Shown here one piece after another: positions 22,952 through 35,060 of a stretch of DNA of 64,000 nt. Under the pieces are notes generated by a model. The model worked only from the letters and a program-made list of their open reading frames with translations. It was not told the DNA's origin and searched no databases. The position numbers and the translations under genes are program-made. Source of the stretch: Exophiala sp. HKRS030 (taxonomy: Eukaryota; Ascomycota; Eurotiomycetes; Chaetothyriales; Herpotrichiellaceae); assembly GCA_023897205.1 (NCBI GenBank), contig JAHWDD010000006.1, positions 3,658,001-3,722,000 of the forward strand, read 5' to 3'. The stretch's first letter is position 1, and the number at the start of each line of letters is the position of its first letter.

Positions 22952-23491
22952 GGCTCTTTATGCGCGGGTAAGAGATCGGAAGAAGAGAAAGGAATTGGTT
23001 GAGGAGGAAGGCCAACTGTAAGCCGTGGATACGGACTTGCGGCGCATGGCAGGAAAGATGTAGCTCTCGAGTGAAATGGCGCGGGAGTGTCTGGTTGTCG
23101 TTGGACGAAGGTACTGAGACCTTTGAACGTTCGCAGAATGTGTAAGAGACAGAAAAGTCCAGACCTTAAAGTAGGCACCCAACGACTTTCAGTCAAACGT
23201 GATTGATCTTCACAAGATTCCGAGTCACTTTCAGACGCGAGTTTCTTGGGTATGACTCAAGACTGGATATAAAGCTTGGCATCATGACTCATGCGGCAGT
23301 AGGTGGCAGTGGCGATTTTATTTAGAGGGAATAGATTTCTGCTTCGATAAAAACTGAGGCTGATAAAGATCACGAGTATCAGAACGCTGGAAGCGGCACG
23401 CGGTAAGACGCTCATAAAGAGAAAAGTATGGGTATCATTCAGTCCTAAATGGTGTTCGCATTGGCGAAAACGTGTCGAGCGTGCGCCAATA
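22952..23491. other. TAF1 promoter and TGS1 3' region
   Basis: 540 bp between two minus-strand genes. It should hold the TGS1 terminator and the TAF1 promoter. No named element identified. Confidence 0.45.
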
Positions 23492-24478
23492 TCATCCTGC
23501 CTTGACAACTCCCCATTTACCAAAGTATGTACAGAGTGCCCGACTGCTACCATTCGTACAGTAATGCACTACTTGCGTCTTCTGATCTTCTTTGGAATCC
23601 CGTGAAATTTGCCGTAGATCACTTGTTCTAGGCAGATACAGCACCACATCTGACGTTAAGCCTTTGAAGGAACGATACAAGAAACTGAAGTTGTAAGGTT
23701 CCATCGAGTCGAGATCAAATACTTCCGCGTCTCGATAACCTGGGCCTAATCATCTCGGAATCAGCATCAATATGTCCGCACACACAGGAGGACATCGACT
23801 TACCACCCCAGGGGGGCTAGCAAAGATAATACCGTATTGACTCGTGATGGCCTTCAATGCTGGGACTGTGGCAGTTGGGTTGGTGTCTACTATACCCAGA
23901 ATCTCGAAACAGTCACCATGAAACCAGGTGATCTTGTCAGACACACCGTAGATCTCTGCGTTGTGTTTGGCACAGGCGAGAGTAGCAGCGTCCTTTTCAA
24001 TAGCGTAGACTCGTTTCCATTTTCCTGATAATGCGAACGCAATCGTGTTTCCACCAACGCCACAGAATGCGTCTATTATGATGGCCTTGTTGGCTGGAGC
24101 CGCTTCAGCAACGTTCCTGGCGATAGTGCTGGTAATGTCAACATCATGGATAGCGACATTTGAACTTGTCGAGGTGACATACTTCGCAACTGATTCATGC
24201 GTTACTCCAAACCAAGCATCGTCCGTCATCCAAATGCCTTCATCATACTTGGAAAAGATTGAGTATCCTTGTTGCCAATACCTACAGCAAGCTTAGTGAG
24301 ATTCCCCAGAATAACCTCGTGTAGTGACGCCAACATACTTCTGAAGATCCCAGGGCACTTCCTCTAGCGTCTCATAGTGATGTACACCTTCGGGGAAGGA
24401 TTCCACCTTCTGCTTCTTGATTGTCAGTTTTGGATCTGGATCATGATCCCTAGGCCGCCCTTTCCTTTTCTTTACCAT
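23492..24478 (-). CDS. TGS1: Trimethylguanosine synthase (one apparent 1-nt frameshift in the active-site motif)
   Basis: SAM-dependent methyltransferase that turns the m7G cap of snRNA and snoRNA into the trimethyl cap in the nucleus. Three exons: 24478-24339, 24281-23804, 23745-23492. The N-terminus MVKKRKGRPRDHD is a basic nuclear-type tail. Exon 1 to exon 2 reads LQKYWQQGYSIFSKYDEGIW, followed by FGVTHESVAKYVT. The SAM-binding motif is IIIDAFCGVGGNTIAFA, then VYAIEKDAATLACAKHNAEIYG. The catalytic SPPWGG motif is scrambled to SPPGVV because the C run (23811-23816 as G6 on plus) is one base short; one extra base restores the motif and the splice phase. Exon 3 reads GYRDAEVFDLDSMEPYNFS. The restored length is about 290 residues. 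It is divergent from the RED-like gene across 290 bp. Confidence 0.92.
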
Positions 24479-24767
24479 CTTATCTGTGACTTTAGTGATG
24501 GGAACTGGGAATACTGTACGAATGCATGGCGAGGAAAGACGAGAGCATTTTGGGTAAAGTCAAGTGTAGCGGCAGTAGCGAAATTCCGTATGCTTCCCCG
24601 AACACTTCTTTATCGATAAGGCATTTTGCCCTGACATGCGCAGGCCGTCAGTGGCCGTTCTCTCGCAATTTCGACAATGATTATCTTTCACGCACTACTT
24701 CCTACTCAATCCCAAGTTCGAACTATGACCAGCAGTAGCCTAGTCTCTATGATATGAAGAGGTGGCA
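24479..24767. promoter_or_regulatory. Compact bidirectional promoter, TGS1 / RED-like
   Basis: About 290 bp separate the start codons of two RNA-processing genes transcribed away from each other. No TATA-like element stands out. The layout makes shared control plausible, which is inference only. Confidence 0.45.
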
Positions 24768-26363
24768 ATGGACAATTCTCAATTCCGCAGTCTCCTGCAA
24801 ACAGGGTCGAATGGCCAGAAATCACCGGATGGAGCTGCTCCAGCAGGATTCAAGAAGCCTGTACTGGGGTCGCGCGCAAGGTCATCCATTCCCATGACTC
24901 CGCGTGTACTCGCTGGGTTCAACACAGCCAAAGACATTTCAAGACAAGTGGCAGAACACCAAAGATCGGCAGATGGTCAACCTCCTGCGAAGAAATTCAG
25001 GTCAAGCGCTGCACCGAAAGGTTCCAAAGTTGCCACTGGTTATCAGGATCGCACTCTTGCCCGTAGGACTGGAGAAGACAATGAAGGTAGTCAAGATGAC
25101 AAGGAAAAGAGACTCAAGGCCCTGGAAGAGATGTACAAGTTACAACAGATCGATGAAGCAACATTGGAGCGACTGAAGGCTGAAATAGGTGTTGGTGGGG
25201 ACCTGGAAAGTACGCATCTGGTGAAAGGCCTTGACTGGAAACTTCTTGAAAGGGTCCGGAAAGGCGAGGATCTCAACCGGGCTTTGAAGTCCGGGGATGA
25301 GACCAAGCCAGAGGCTGCAGAGATTGACGTAGAGGACGAATTGGATCAAGCATTAGAGCGAGATGTCGAATCAAGAAAGCCTATGACGAGCAAGACCGAG
25401 AATGATGAAATCTCGGACGCAGTCACTGAGATACAACCTACAACACGAGACGAGATATTACGCCGGTTAAAGGAGAGTAGAGCGGCGACAAAGAATCCGA
25501 CTCCAGCTCCCGCTCCAGCACTCGGAGGAAAGTTCAAGAAAATCGTATCAGAGAAGAAATCCAACAAGAAGAAGTTTGTTGAGAGTATCAACGGACGTCG
25601 CAGAGAAGTCCTGATAATAACCAACAAAGACGGCACCACCAAGCGGAAGTCACGATGGTTAGATGACGAACATGTTGGAAATGCTCTCAGCCAAAACCAG
25701 CCACTTGGTATGGAAATACCAGCCGAGATACTAGCCAAGCAGAAGGCCCTGGATGAACAGGCAGCAGCGGCAGCAGAAGACGAAGATGATGACATTTTCG
25801 GAGGTGTTGCAGACTATAATCCGTTGGCTGGAATCAACAGCGATAGCGATGAGTCGGATGATCCTGAGCGGATACCAGGCCCCGGACAGGGTAACACGGC
25901 AGCGGACGTCAACTTGAGGAAGGGTAAATCACGAAACTACTTTGGAGAGACCAAGAACCTTGAAGACAACGCCGACGATCGAACAAATCCTATTATGAAA
26001 GACCCGACGATTTTAGCAGCATTGAAACGGGCCGCAGGCCTTCGACGACAAGATGAGGAAGGTGAGGCAGGCAATAGTAGACGTGGCAGTGACGCTACCA
26101 ATGTCGACCAAGATGCCAAACACAAACAGTTCCTAGCCAGATTGAAGGAGCAAGACAAGGCAGATGCCGCAGACTTAGATCTCGGGTTCGGCGAGTCACG
26201 GTTTGGTGACGAAGATGATGAAGAGGGTGCCGTGTGGGATGATGCTGAAGGTGAACACGGCAAAAAGGCAGCGAGGAAGCGAGGGCCAAGGAAGCGCAAG
26301 GGTGACAAGGACAGTGTATCGGACGTTATGGCTGTTTTGGAGGGGCGCAAGAAAGACAAGTAG
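24768..26363 (+). CDS. RED-like spliceosomal protein (RED/IK family)
   Basis: Intact single-exon protein of 531 residues from MDNSQFRSLLQTG (the upstream GTG is not used). The RED N-terminal domain is recognisable: TGYQDRTLARRTGEDN, then KRLKALEEMYKLQQIDEATLERL and STHLVKGLDWKLLERVRKG. RED/IK is a component of the spliceosomal B complex, partnering Smu1, and acts in the nucleus. The rest is charged and repetitive: a basic patch near FKKIVSEKKSNKKKF, a conserved-looking RREVLIITNKDGTTKRKSRW, acidic runs (EDEDDDIFGG), and a Lys/Arg-rich C-terminus (KKAARKRGPRKRKGDK) fit for nuclear import. It pairs with TGS1 across a short shared promoter; both serve RNA processing. Confidence 0.85.
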   Translation: MDNSQFRSLLQTGSNGQKSPDGAAPAGFKKPVLGSRARSSIPMTPRVLAGFNTAKDISRQVAEHQRSADGQPPAKKFRSSAAPKGSKVATGYQDRTLARRTGEDNEGSQDDKEKRLKALEEMYKLQQIDEATLERLKAEIGVGGDLESTHLVKGLDWKLLERVRKGEDLNRALKSGDETKPEAAEIDVEDELDQALERDVESRKPMTSKTENDEISDAVTEIQPTTRDEILRRLKESRAATKNPTPAPAPALGGKFKKIVSEKKSNKKKFVESINGRRREVLIITNKDGTTKRKSRWLDDEHVGNALSQNQPLGMEIPAEILAKQKALDEQAAAAAEDEDDDIFGGVADYNPLAGINSDSDESDDPERIPGPGQGNTAADVNLRKGKSRNYFGETKNLEDNADDRTNPIMKDPTILAALKRAAGLRRQDEEGEAGNSRRGSDATNVDQDAKHKQFLARLKEQDKADAADLDLGFGESRFGDEDDEEGAVWDDAEGEHGKKAARKRGPRKRKGDKDSVSDVMAVLEGRKKDK

Positions 26364-28222
26364 TTTACCAACGATATTCTACTCATGACTGGATGTAAAT
26401 CACTCGAGCAAACACATTTCCTTGGATGGTGACCAGGGTTTGGGTTGATTTTTCAAGGCGGCAAATTGCACAGAAGCCTGGAAGGTAGGTCTGTGGAGTG
26501 AATGCATTGGATGCAGCGTAAACTTGATACTTCAGTGTACGATAAGTTGTAGGTGAGCAGTACTACGTGAAAATGGAGTATGGAGGACGGAGCACTGTAG
26601 CAGTGCTAGATATGCTGTGGACATTACTGGCAGGGCATATTCAGGGTTTTGGTTTTGGTGAACACAGCCTGGTCCACAGGTGCCACCCCTACCAAGCCAG
26701 CGCCCCAATGCCCACCCTCGATATGCTGACGTGGTCGACGCCAGGAACACAATCAGGAGCTTCGGATCACTCAAAAATGCACCAAGTGTCTTCGTTGTTG
26801 CCCACGGCTTGCGTGGCCTCGCGTGGCCTTGATTAGCGACTGGGGCGACTCGATGTTAGATGATACTGGTTCTTGTTCCTGCCTGACTGGTCACTCGACG
26901 CATTGTGAGTCGTGACTGCCTCTTCGAGATGTTGTGTGGCTGGAGGCTGAAGTGCAGCCACGACGTCCACGAATGTTCCTTCCTCCCTTGTCGCCTTCCC
27001 ATTCCTGGCTCCTTTTGTATCTTGGCCACAAATTCTAATCCACACATTTCAAAATCTACCTCCACCACAATGGATTCCCTAGCACCATAATTCCTGCTTC
27101 TACCATCAAGGACTGTTAACAGAATATTCTCTATTCTCATTCCATGTGAGGCAAGCACCTTTCTTGATTCAGATCATGAATGGAGAACCTTTGATCCACA
27201 AGTTCATCTCCGAAACTATGGATCTTCGCCATCTAGACTGGCCATTCGGGTCATGGCCACTGACGAGTCCACGCGAGTCTCGCTCATTCAGTCTTTCTCA
27301 ACCCCAAGAATCAGTGTCCTATTAAGGTTCGGGTTCCTGACATTAGCGCACCCGACTATCACAGAAAACTCTGATAAACACAGCGCCAGCGAGTGCCTAG
27401 ACTGAGTTAGGGTAGGGTTGGAGACCCCCTGCATTGCCGCCCCGCAAGGAGACTTTGTTTCAGGTTCAAGCTGTAAATCTGAGTGGCTCGGGCTGACCAA
27501 GCCCAAAATCGTGATACAAAGATGGGGTCAGCCTGCCATGGCGTCTTCCCCTTTTTCCCAAGGCTCTTCGAAAGCCTGTGCGCCAGCAGAGCGCCAACGA
27601 CGCCAATACCTTTCTCTGCCAGGTACATCCGCTGCCACATCAGGTATGATGCCTGTTTCTACAGGTATTTGTATCCCATTTGCCCTAGGAAGGACTGAAT
27701 TTGCTTGTAAGGCTCAAGTTATTACAATACCTGCCCGGCTCATCCACCATCCTCGCCAACTCATCCATCCCGGTCACACATCCGTGGGCCATGAAACGTG
27801 CCAATTCATCTCCTGTTCTTCTGCTTGACCTCCTACCTCCACCCAGGTTCGCCATGCACGGAGCATGGACAAGCTATATTTCGTTGCAACTTTCTGTTTC
27901 ATTTTCTCTCTCCTTCTTTTCCTACTCCCACTCAATCCTTCCCTTCAGCGTCGACTTGACACGTTTTGTGCGACACATTGCACCCCCGTCCTTCATTATC
28001 AACCATTAGCCAGGCTTGCCTAGGCTTTCCTTGTTCCATTCTATTTTCACTAGAGCTAAGCTCGTGGTCACTCATTCGCCAACCAGGTCATTCATTGATT
28101 GAATCGCTATACAAAAGTCCCCTGGAGGGTACCCATCATCAACGTTTCGAGAAGAAGCATTCACCCGAATCTTAAACAACCCCGTCCGCTTACCCGCATA
28201 ACACCCATCCTTTCCCGTCAAC
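26364..28222. other. Long upstream region of the GH128-like gene
   Basis: About 1.86 kb between two plus-strand genes. The last 350 bp before the ATG are pyrimidine-rich with many TTCC/CTTC runs, as in strongly transcribed fungal leaders. Short frames (26532-27158, 27418-28009) on both strands show no domain and overlap each other, so I treat them as chance. Confidence 0.45.
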
Positions 28223-29503
28223 ATGGTTTCCACCTTCATCTCCGTCTTGGCATTTGCCTCAGTTGTTCTCGCCCATCCCCAGCGACACAGTGGCAGACAC
28301 CGACCTTGGCGTCATCATGGTACAGGTCAACCATCCGGGGTTGCAATTCCCACCGGAGGTGCCTTTACAGCAGTGAACAGTACTTCTATTAACGGCACCG
28401 ATTTTGGAGGAGCACCCATCGAACCTCCTACGAGCACCGAGGATGACTTCTTGACCATCACAGTCAGCCCAGTTCCCGCGGAGCCAACTGGTTCAAGCTC
28501 GGATGACGATATCTCCAGCGTCGACGTTGTCAACAACGTTGTCACTTCATCGTCAGATGGTCTTGAGGCACTTACTCTCGAAACTTCCACTGCAGCCCTC
28601 GACATCACTGCCTCACTAACGGCTGCTGCCTTCTACGGTCAGCCCACAGGTGGTCGAGGCTATAATACCTACTCTGCTGCAGTCGTTCAAACGACGTTGC
28701 AGACGGCTGTCAGCTCTGCAGCTGCTAGTTACGGTGGAGAAGTTCCTGCTACCTCTTCTGCCGCAATCCCCGTCGCAAGCTCTACCACTAGTACAAGCGG
28801 CTCCACTGGCGGTAAGAAGGGCCTCTCTTATAACTCAGCTGCTCTGACCAATGCTTTCGCTGGCAAAGGCATCAGCTGGGCTTACAACTGGGCCGCAACA
28901 CCTGATGGCACGATCGTCTCTGGTGCTGAATATGTACCCATGCTTTGGGGTGAAAAATCTGTCAGCGCGTGGGCTGGAGCTGCTGCGAGTGCGATCAAGA
29001 GCGGCTCCAAGCATGTACTATCGCTTAACGAACCAGATCTCGCTGAACAAGCCAACCTCGATGCCGCCACAGCTGCTCAAATTCACATTGCGAACATGAA
29101 CCCTCTAGCTGGTCAGGTTGCTATCGGTTCGCCAGCTGTTACCAACGGTCCTGCACCAATGGGTATTGCCTACCTCAACCAATGGTTCAGCGCCTGCGCG
29201 GGCAACTGCAAGGTTGACTTCGTGGCATTCCATTGGTATGACGCCGCTAGCAACATTGAATACTTCAAGACACACGTCCAGGATGTCATCAACGCCGCGG
29301 CTCAGAATGGAGTGGCTAAAGTCTGGCTGACCGAATTCGGTGCCTCGGGTTCTGACTCGGAGGTTGCCAGCTTCATCAAGCAAGCCGTCTCCTTTCTAGA
29401 CTCGACACCTGCAGTCGAGCGATACGCATATTTCATGGCCAGTGATGGGATCTTGGTCAGTGGAAACTCGCTTTCGAGCCTAGGCTCTGCTTACACTTCG
29501 TGA
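28223..29503 (+). CDS. Secreted GH128-like beta-1,3-glucanase
   Basis: Intact single-exon protein of 426 residues. Signal peptide MVSTFISVLAFASVVLA (cleavage near AHP). Residues 30-200 form a Ser/Thr/Ala-rich, probably O-glycosylated linker. From about 205 the catalytic core of the glycosyl-hydrolase 'Glyco_hydro_cc' family (GH128, with ASL1-type wall proteins) is complete: GISWAYNWAATPDG, YVPMLWGEKSVSAW, VLSLNEPDLAEQANL (the Asn-Glu pair is the likely acid/base), GSPAVTNGPAPMG, VDFVAFHWYDAAS and VWLTEFGASGSD (Glu is the likely nucleophile). It ends SLGSAYTS without a convincing GPI-anchor tail. The likely role is cell-wall glucan remodelling at the surface. Confidence 0.9.
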   Translation: MVSTFISVLAFASVVLAHPQRHSGRHRPWRHHGTGQPSGVAIPTGGAFTAVNSTSINGTDFGGAPIEPPTSTEDDFLTITVSPVPAEPTGSSSDDDISSVDVVNNVVTSSSDGLEALTLETSTAALDITASLTAAAFYGQPTGGRGYNTYSAAVVQTTLQTAVSSAAASYGGEVPATSSAAIPVASSTTSTSGSTGGKKGLSYNSAALTNAFAGKGISWAYNWAATPDGTIVSGAEYVPMLWGEKSVSAWAGAAASAIKSGSKHVLSLNEPDLAEQANLDAATAAQIHIANMNPLAGQVAIGSPAVTNGPAPMGIAYLNQWFSACAGNCKVDFVAFHWYDAASNIEYFKTHVQDVINAAAQNGVAKVWLTEFGASGSDSEVASFIKQAVSFLDSTPAVERYAYFMASDGILVSGNSLSSLGSAYTS

Positions 29504-29984
29504 GGGGACTTTCCTTCGTTCTTGGACTGTTGAAATGCTTTGATTTTGGCGTTCTTCAGATTTGTGCGTGATAAGCGGTCGTAGCGACGAGAAACATGCA
29601 CAGACTGAGTAGGTCCAGGTGTTGTCTTTAGAGGCTTGTTGAAGGATTATCTTGTTTACAATCACGACGGGACACAATTCAATGATCTGAACATTAACGA
29701 GAGAGCAATGCAATTTGAGCATGTTGGAAACATAACGGGATGGCCAAAGCTGTCGCTTGATGAACCTCTTCTTAGACAACACACATCATTTGCATGGTTT
29801 TGGCAAAAGATTACCTATGAAAGATTTATGCAGAAATGAAAACATGAAATATATGTCGTAACAACATTCTATCTTTCCTGAAAAGCAGAGAATAATATCG
29901 CGCCAATCCTATCCTGCTCTCCATATGGAAAACCATACTGAATTTCCGCGAACCATCGTGGGATAAGAAACATAATCAAGCCTT
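29504..29984. other. Convergent terminator region
   Basis: 480 bp between the 3' ends of the GH128-like gene (plus) and the DUF3433 gene (minus); AT-rich towards 29830-29900. No gene seen. Confidence 0.45.
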
Positions 29985-32900
29985 TCAAAGGGCCGCCTGA
30001 GCTACTACATCGATACCATATCTCCGCCTTCGCCGTAAAGTTGTGGAGTCTGGTGATGCGGCGGCAGCACTCGTTTCAATCATCTGATGCTCGCCTGACA
30101 CAGTCCGTGCTTCCCACCAACCCAGTCGATACAAAGTGCGTGGACTCCCAGGCCCATCATTTTCCTGCCCTCCGTCAATCGGCACACGATCCGGATTCTC
30201 GCACATCTGGCTACCTGCAAGCAGCAACATCACGCCAAAGATTGTGCACGGATTATATGGGACTAGGTCAGTTAGCCTTGTCAATCGCCACGCGGCCAAC
30301 CCCAACACCGTCATGAGCCCAAGCATAATTTGCAACGCCAACTTCGACCCCTTGTGCTGCACTAGCCGTCGGATGTTGGAGGAATTGGTGACTTTGCCCG
30401 TAAAAGTCGTTGTTGCATCAGATTGGGCACTTGACGAGACGGCGTTCAAGTCGACCCGCATGTTATTCGAGATCGCCTGAGCCATGTAGCGGCGGTAGAA
30501 GGCGTTGACCCCTGACATGATAGTTTGAAGATTTTCTGCGCCCACCAACATGGACTCTGGAAGTGGTTTCTGCCCAAACAAGACTCCTTGGAAGAATGCA
30601 TCGACAGGCGCGTTGGCAAGGTTTGCTGAGGCGTATTTGGTTTGATTGAAGAGGGAAAGCGATTGGTCCATGTGTCTCTGGATACGGTAAGTGAAAGCCG
30701 TGTCGCCTTTTGCACTGCTTGAAAGGAGTTGGACTGTGCTTTCATCTGGCAATGGAGGCTTTGATGTGGATACATTTAGCCCGGGAAGGGTCAACGTCAG
30801 CTCGGTTTGTACTTGTTGCATCTGCTGATAACACATCAACGCAGTTACCGAGCTATTGGTTGAGTTGTCAACATCGACGAAGCCGAATACGAGAGCTAAA
30901 GATGGACATCCAGGTGGATTGTCCCTTTGGACCTTAGGATCTCCTTCGCCAAAGGAGCTGCCGAGAATTGCATCGTACGGCCCAACATGGATGTCAAGTA
31001 ATTTGCCTACATAAGTGGAGTTTTCAGCGAAACCAACGCGATAGTTGACCTCAATAAACGTCAGGTTACCCCTGGTCCGCCGAAAGGACATGCCTGCAGC
31101 AAAGGAATTCTCACGTCCACTGTCGCGCTGGATGATCCGAGTCTTGGGTTGTAAGACGCGGAAACATTGAAAGAGTCATATCCCAGCACAGAGCATTCCA
31201 GAGATGATCTCAAGGCTGGGACTGATACTTGTATATCCGCAACATTTACGGTTGACAGGGTCGCGTTTACGCTTTCGGAGCGAAAGTCTGGCAACGCGAG
31301 CTCGTCGTATGTGTTTCGGGGGTAGGGTAAATCAAGACTTTCAGTCAGGCTAGTGAAGATTGCAGCCGAGTTGTCTTCAATCGCACTATTTTGCCATGTT
31401 GTGTTGAAGAAATCCAGCTTTGTGAGTACAGAGGTATCCACACTGCCAAAGTCATCGATAGTGTATAGACCAGACACGACGACTGTCAAGACGCTGCCGA
31501 TGATTGCTGCCAGTGAGGAACACAAGGCTGCAAACTGGTGATTCTTAGCAGCGCTGAAAATTGCGACTGGAGGTGGCTTATCTATGAGTGAGGTTTTGAT
31601 GCTTCTGCCTGCAGCAGTTCCTCGGTCGTACATCGCATTGAAAGGAGCAAGAACCGAGATATTGAAGTCAATGGCATTATACGCTGTCGCGATTGAAAGC
31701 ATGATAAGCGCAGGGACAAATCGACTGTACATATTGTTCGCTGCCGCGTTTGTACTCTTAATGCTGAAGAGCCCTCCCTTTGAGTCTGAGCGTACCTGCA
31801 AAACCTCCAGCACTATGACCAAGATTAAAGATAGCAAGAGCGTGGTCAGTATGACGCGACGACGGATTGCTAGTGGGTTCCACCAGATCTCTTTAGAAGA
31901 AATATTGTTCCCATGAGGTGCAGCCTGCACATCTCTCGTGCGGAGGCCCACAGAAATGGAAAGCGTGTCAGAGCCGCCGGTTGGGTCAGCAGCATTTGAG
32001 AAAAAATGGTATCGGGATAGCTCGTGAGAAACAGCTTTTTCTTGTACATCGGACGTAGCTGCGATGACGTCTTGTAGCTCAGGACTGTGGGCTGCGACCT
32101 GCGCCACGCCACTTGTCGTAGCCAGGTTGAATCGCGGTAGCCGAAGCGTTGGAAACGACAGAAGCAGGAGGCAGAGGATCATCAATCCAACAAGCCCGCC
32201 AATCATAATCCAAAATGGTATAGTATTAACAAGAAGTCGTTGTTCAAACAAATCAATAGTGCCATTAACCGTAGCGGTACTGGTGTCGAGAAGGTTTTTG
32301 CCGATGGCTTGCACGGAAATGTGTTGAAACGCCGACTCTGCGGCCTGAGCCATTGTCTGATTGCCTACCAACAGATCTTCATAGCGCCCCCAAAAGGAGC
32401 AGCCATGATCTTGAAGAGAGTGCTAGGGAACTCCTCTGCATCCCGAGAATCAGACAGATCCCCGAACATGTTTGCGGCATCTAGTAATGCAGAGGTGAAC
32501 ATTGATGCCAAATCCTCGTCGCGGAAACCTGGCAGCCTCTCACTGTTGAGTGCTATCTGAGCTGTCGACACATACGAATCTTGCCCAGATGTGGTATGCG
32601 TCAAATTCAGTCTCCCTTTACGGTATCCAGGTCGACATAGGAGGCTCCTAACCTCTCTGATGCCAACAGCAAAAGAGGTGATGTTGGCGGAAGAAGAAGA
32701 ATCAGGATTGACTTGATCACTATTTGAGCTGGCCAAAGTTTGATTGTATTCGACGTCAACGAGTGTAAGCAGCTGATGATTTGGAAAGGGTGATTGATCA
32801 GCATCGAAGGAGCAATTGACTCGCTGCATGACCCCCGAAGCTGTCGTGGAGGGCAAATTTCCGAATTGGCATCCAGTACGAATGTTGGCTGTTCACCTCC

Positions 32901-33836
32901 CATCATGATGCAACTTGGTGATGTGATTATCAAAGTATCTCCGCTTCGCGATCCATTCACAGCATACGGTCTGGGGTTTACGGAAACGGTTGCCGGTTCA
33001 CAGTTGAACTCTGGGACTAATGTATCGACTTCAGCAGTAACGCGAAAGTGCTTTGAGCGCTGGTTGTTCGGGACCTGGAAGCTCTGAAAGACCAGCTCGT
33101 CAGTCATCCCAGGCTTGTTTTCCAGGCCAGCTGCAAGCACCCCATATGCTGTGTACACGAGAGATGCATCACTTCTAGTGACATAGTCGGTTTCGTTGTA
33201 AAGGGAGCCATTGAAGCTTGTGGCTAGCGGCAACTGAACAGCGCGTCCAGGAAGTACAACAGATCCTTCTAGAAGCAGACCAGTCGATACAAGCGTAATT
33301 GACTTCAATATCACAAAGCCGAAAATAGTGATTGTAACAGAGAAGTGACCGTTCCTTAGCGATCTCCAGAAGCTTGTCACTTGGATAGGTGAAATGTAGT
33401 CCGCAAGCAAGCTGTGTTTTGCTAGTGCAGCGCCGCGATCCAAGACTATCCAAGGTGCAGTGATCTTATAGTGGTGATCTACTTGTCGCCATACTGACAC
33501 AACAAGCACAAGGATAGCAGTAGGGCCATATGTCCAGAGGTAATGATTGTTAAGGAGTAGAGCAAAGCCGTTTTGTTTCCTGTTGAAGTACCAGAGCAAG
33601 ACCAACCCCGTAGACAGACAAATAAACAAGCCTTCGAGGAGTAATATGGCATAGAGACGGTTCCAGCGTTGCATAGATCGTTGGGCCTGGTTGACACAAG
33701 TGTCCGCAGACAGAATGGTAGAAGTCGCGCCTTTTTCAATTTGGAGGCTTGAGGCGTCGCTGTGGTTTTCGAGAGGCTTCAAGATACGTAATAGCTGTCG
33801 GTGTCGAGTTTGAGGTGTGGTTAAGTACCAAGGCAT
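29985..33836 (-). CDS. DUF3433 multi-pass membrane protein (three apparent 1-nt frameshifts)
   Basis: Four overlapping minus-strand frames form one protein of about 1284 residues beginning MPWYLTTPQTRHRQ. Each join needs one extra base in a homopolymer: A3/T3 at 32855-32860, C5 at 32387-32391 and C4 at 31069-31072 (plus-strand lettering). Membrane segments include YAILLLEGLFICLSTGLVLLW, TYGPTAILVLVVSVW, FSVTITIFGFVILKSITLV, MIGGLVGLMILCLLLL, RVILTTLLLSLILVIVLEVL, SSLAAIIGSVLTVVVSGLYT and LALQIMLGLMTVLGLAAW. The motif (W)RSLRNGHFS and its relative further on (WNPLAIRRRVI) are the two DUF3433 repeats that define this Pezizomycotina family. The loops carry many N-x-S/T sequons and look extracellular or lumenal. 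Function of the family is not known to me. Confidence 0.85.
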
Positions 33837-35060
33837 TTTTAAACATCGTCAGCAGAGACAGATTTGATGGTATAAGGTCATGAGGCATCTTTGGCAAAGT
33901 ATACTTGACTGCGATACACCAGTACAGAAGAACAGTCGCTCGAACGGCTCGCAACATGGCTGCAGGCGCTGTCAAGTGCCAGACTGCAGTGTTTGGGTCA
34001 TCGTTACCCTACCTTGTCGGCGCTTATCTCAAACACTCCGGCGGAAGCGCTGAGTACCGCTCCATCGACATCATCCCCACCACCGTCCGAGACCTGCAGA
34101 GCTGGAATCTGTATGCGTTCTTTATCGCTCTGTAGGTCGTCTTACCCTTCGTCTCAAAATAGACGAAAAGCGGTAGATGCTGTTCCTTTCCCAGATATAC
34201 AGTACCATGACGGGATGAGCATCCTTTCAGGATTCAGGACACAGCTGCTGAGCCATGGCCGTTGCCTGACACCTGACTTGATCTAAATCGTCGCGCACCG
34301 ATGGCCGAATCACAAGGCGAGGCACTGATTGCTGAAGACAAGGTGGCGCTTGCATGATCGAATTTAGTTTCACAATTTGAGAAAAGTCGCGTGTGTCGAC
34401 CATGGTCGACACGACTAGTGAAGGCCCAAGGGGGATGCACAGCCTCCTTAGCCACTCGCCCTAGTTTCTGCATAGCCAGCGGCAATAGTCCGCCAGACTC
34501 ATGCAGCCATAATTAGGTACATGCCTGCTTCCTTGTCGTTCTTATTCACTTCCTAATTGATAGAGTATCTGATGGCCGGCTCCTCTTCAAACCATAATGG
34601 CTTTCACCACGATTGCTGATTCATCGGCAGGCCCGAAAATGTGCTGTTGTGAACCCCTTAATTTGCTTTGTTTGATCGAGTATGTTAACTATAACACATC
34701 GCACTCGAACGCTGGGTACTGCGGAAGACCACAAAAGGAGCAGGATGAAGTCGGGCACCAGTGAACATCTTCACACAAGAAACAAGAAAACGTGAATAAT
34801 GCAATGATGAATTATGAACATTACCTTTTGTCGACAACAAAGGCTCTTTCATCTCGCTCGACGCGTCTTTATGCACTGGTTGCTTCAAAGCTCTTGCTTA
34901 TTGATATGTCTTCCTTTAGCAAATCTCTAGAGCACTGCAGATCACAATCTCAAGAAAATCTTGCACCAAGAGCTACAAATCAAGATTCAGTGACCAAAGA
35001 AGCACACACGAACTCGTCACGGCGAAAAGCGTGAATCTCCTGATTTCGATCCGTCTCAAG
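33837..35060. other. Divergent intergenic region of 1.2 kb
   Basis: Lies between the DUF3433 gene (minus) and the RING-type gene (plus), so it holds both promoters. A 59-codon plus-strand frame from an ATG at 33957 (MAAGAVKCQTAVFG) has no recognisable domain. The part from 34500 to 35000 is AT-rich. Confidence 0.45.

Noticed and set aside
33957..34135. Short ATG frame MAAGAVKCQTAVFG in the divergent DUF3433/RING promoter
   Set aside because: Only 59 codons and not matched to any family; possible upstream exon but nothing joins to it.
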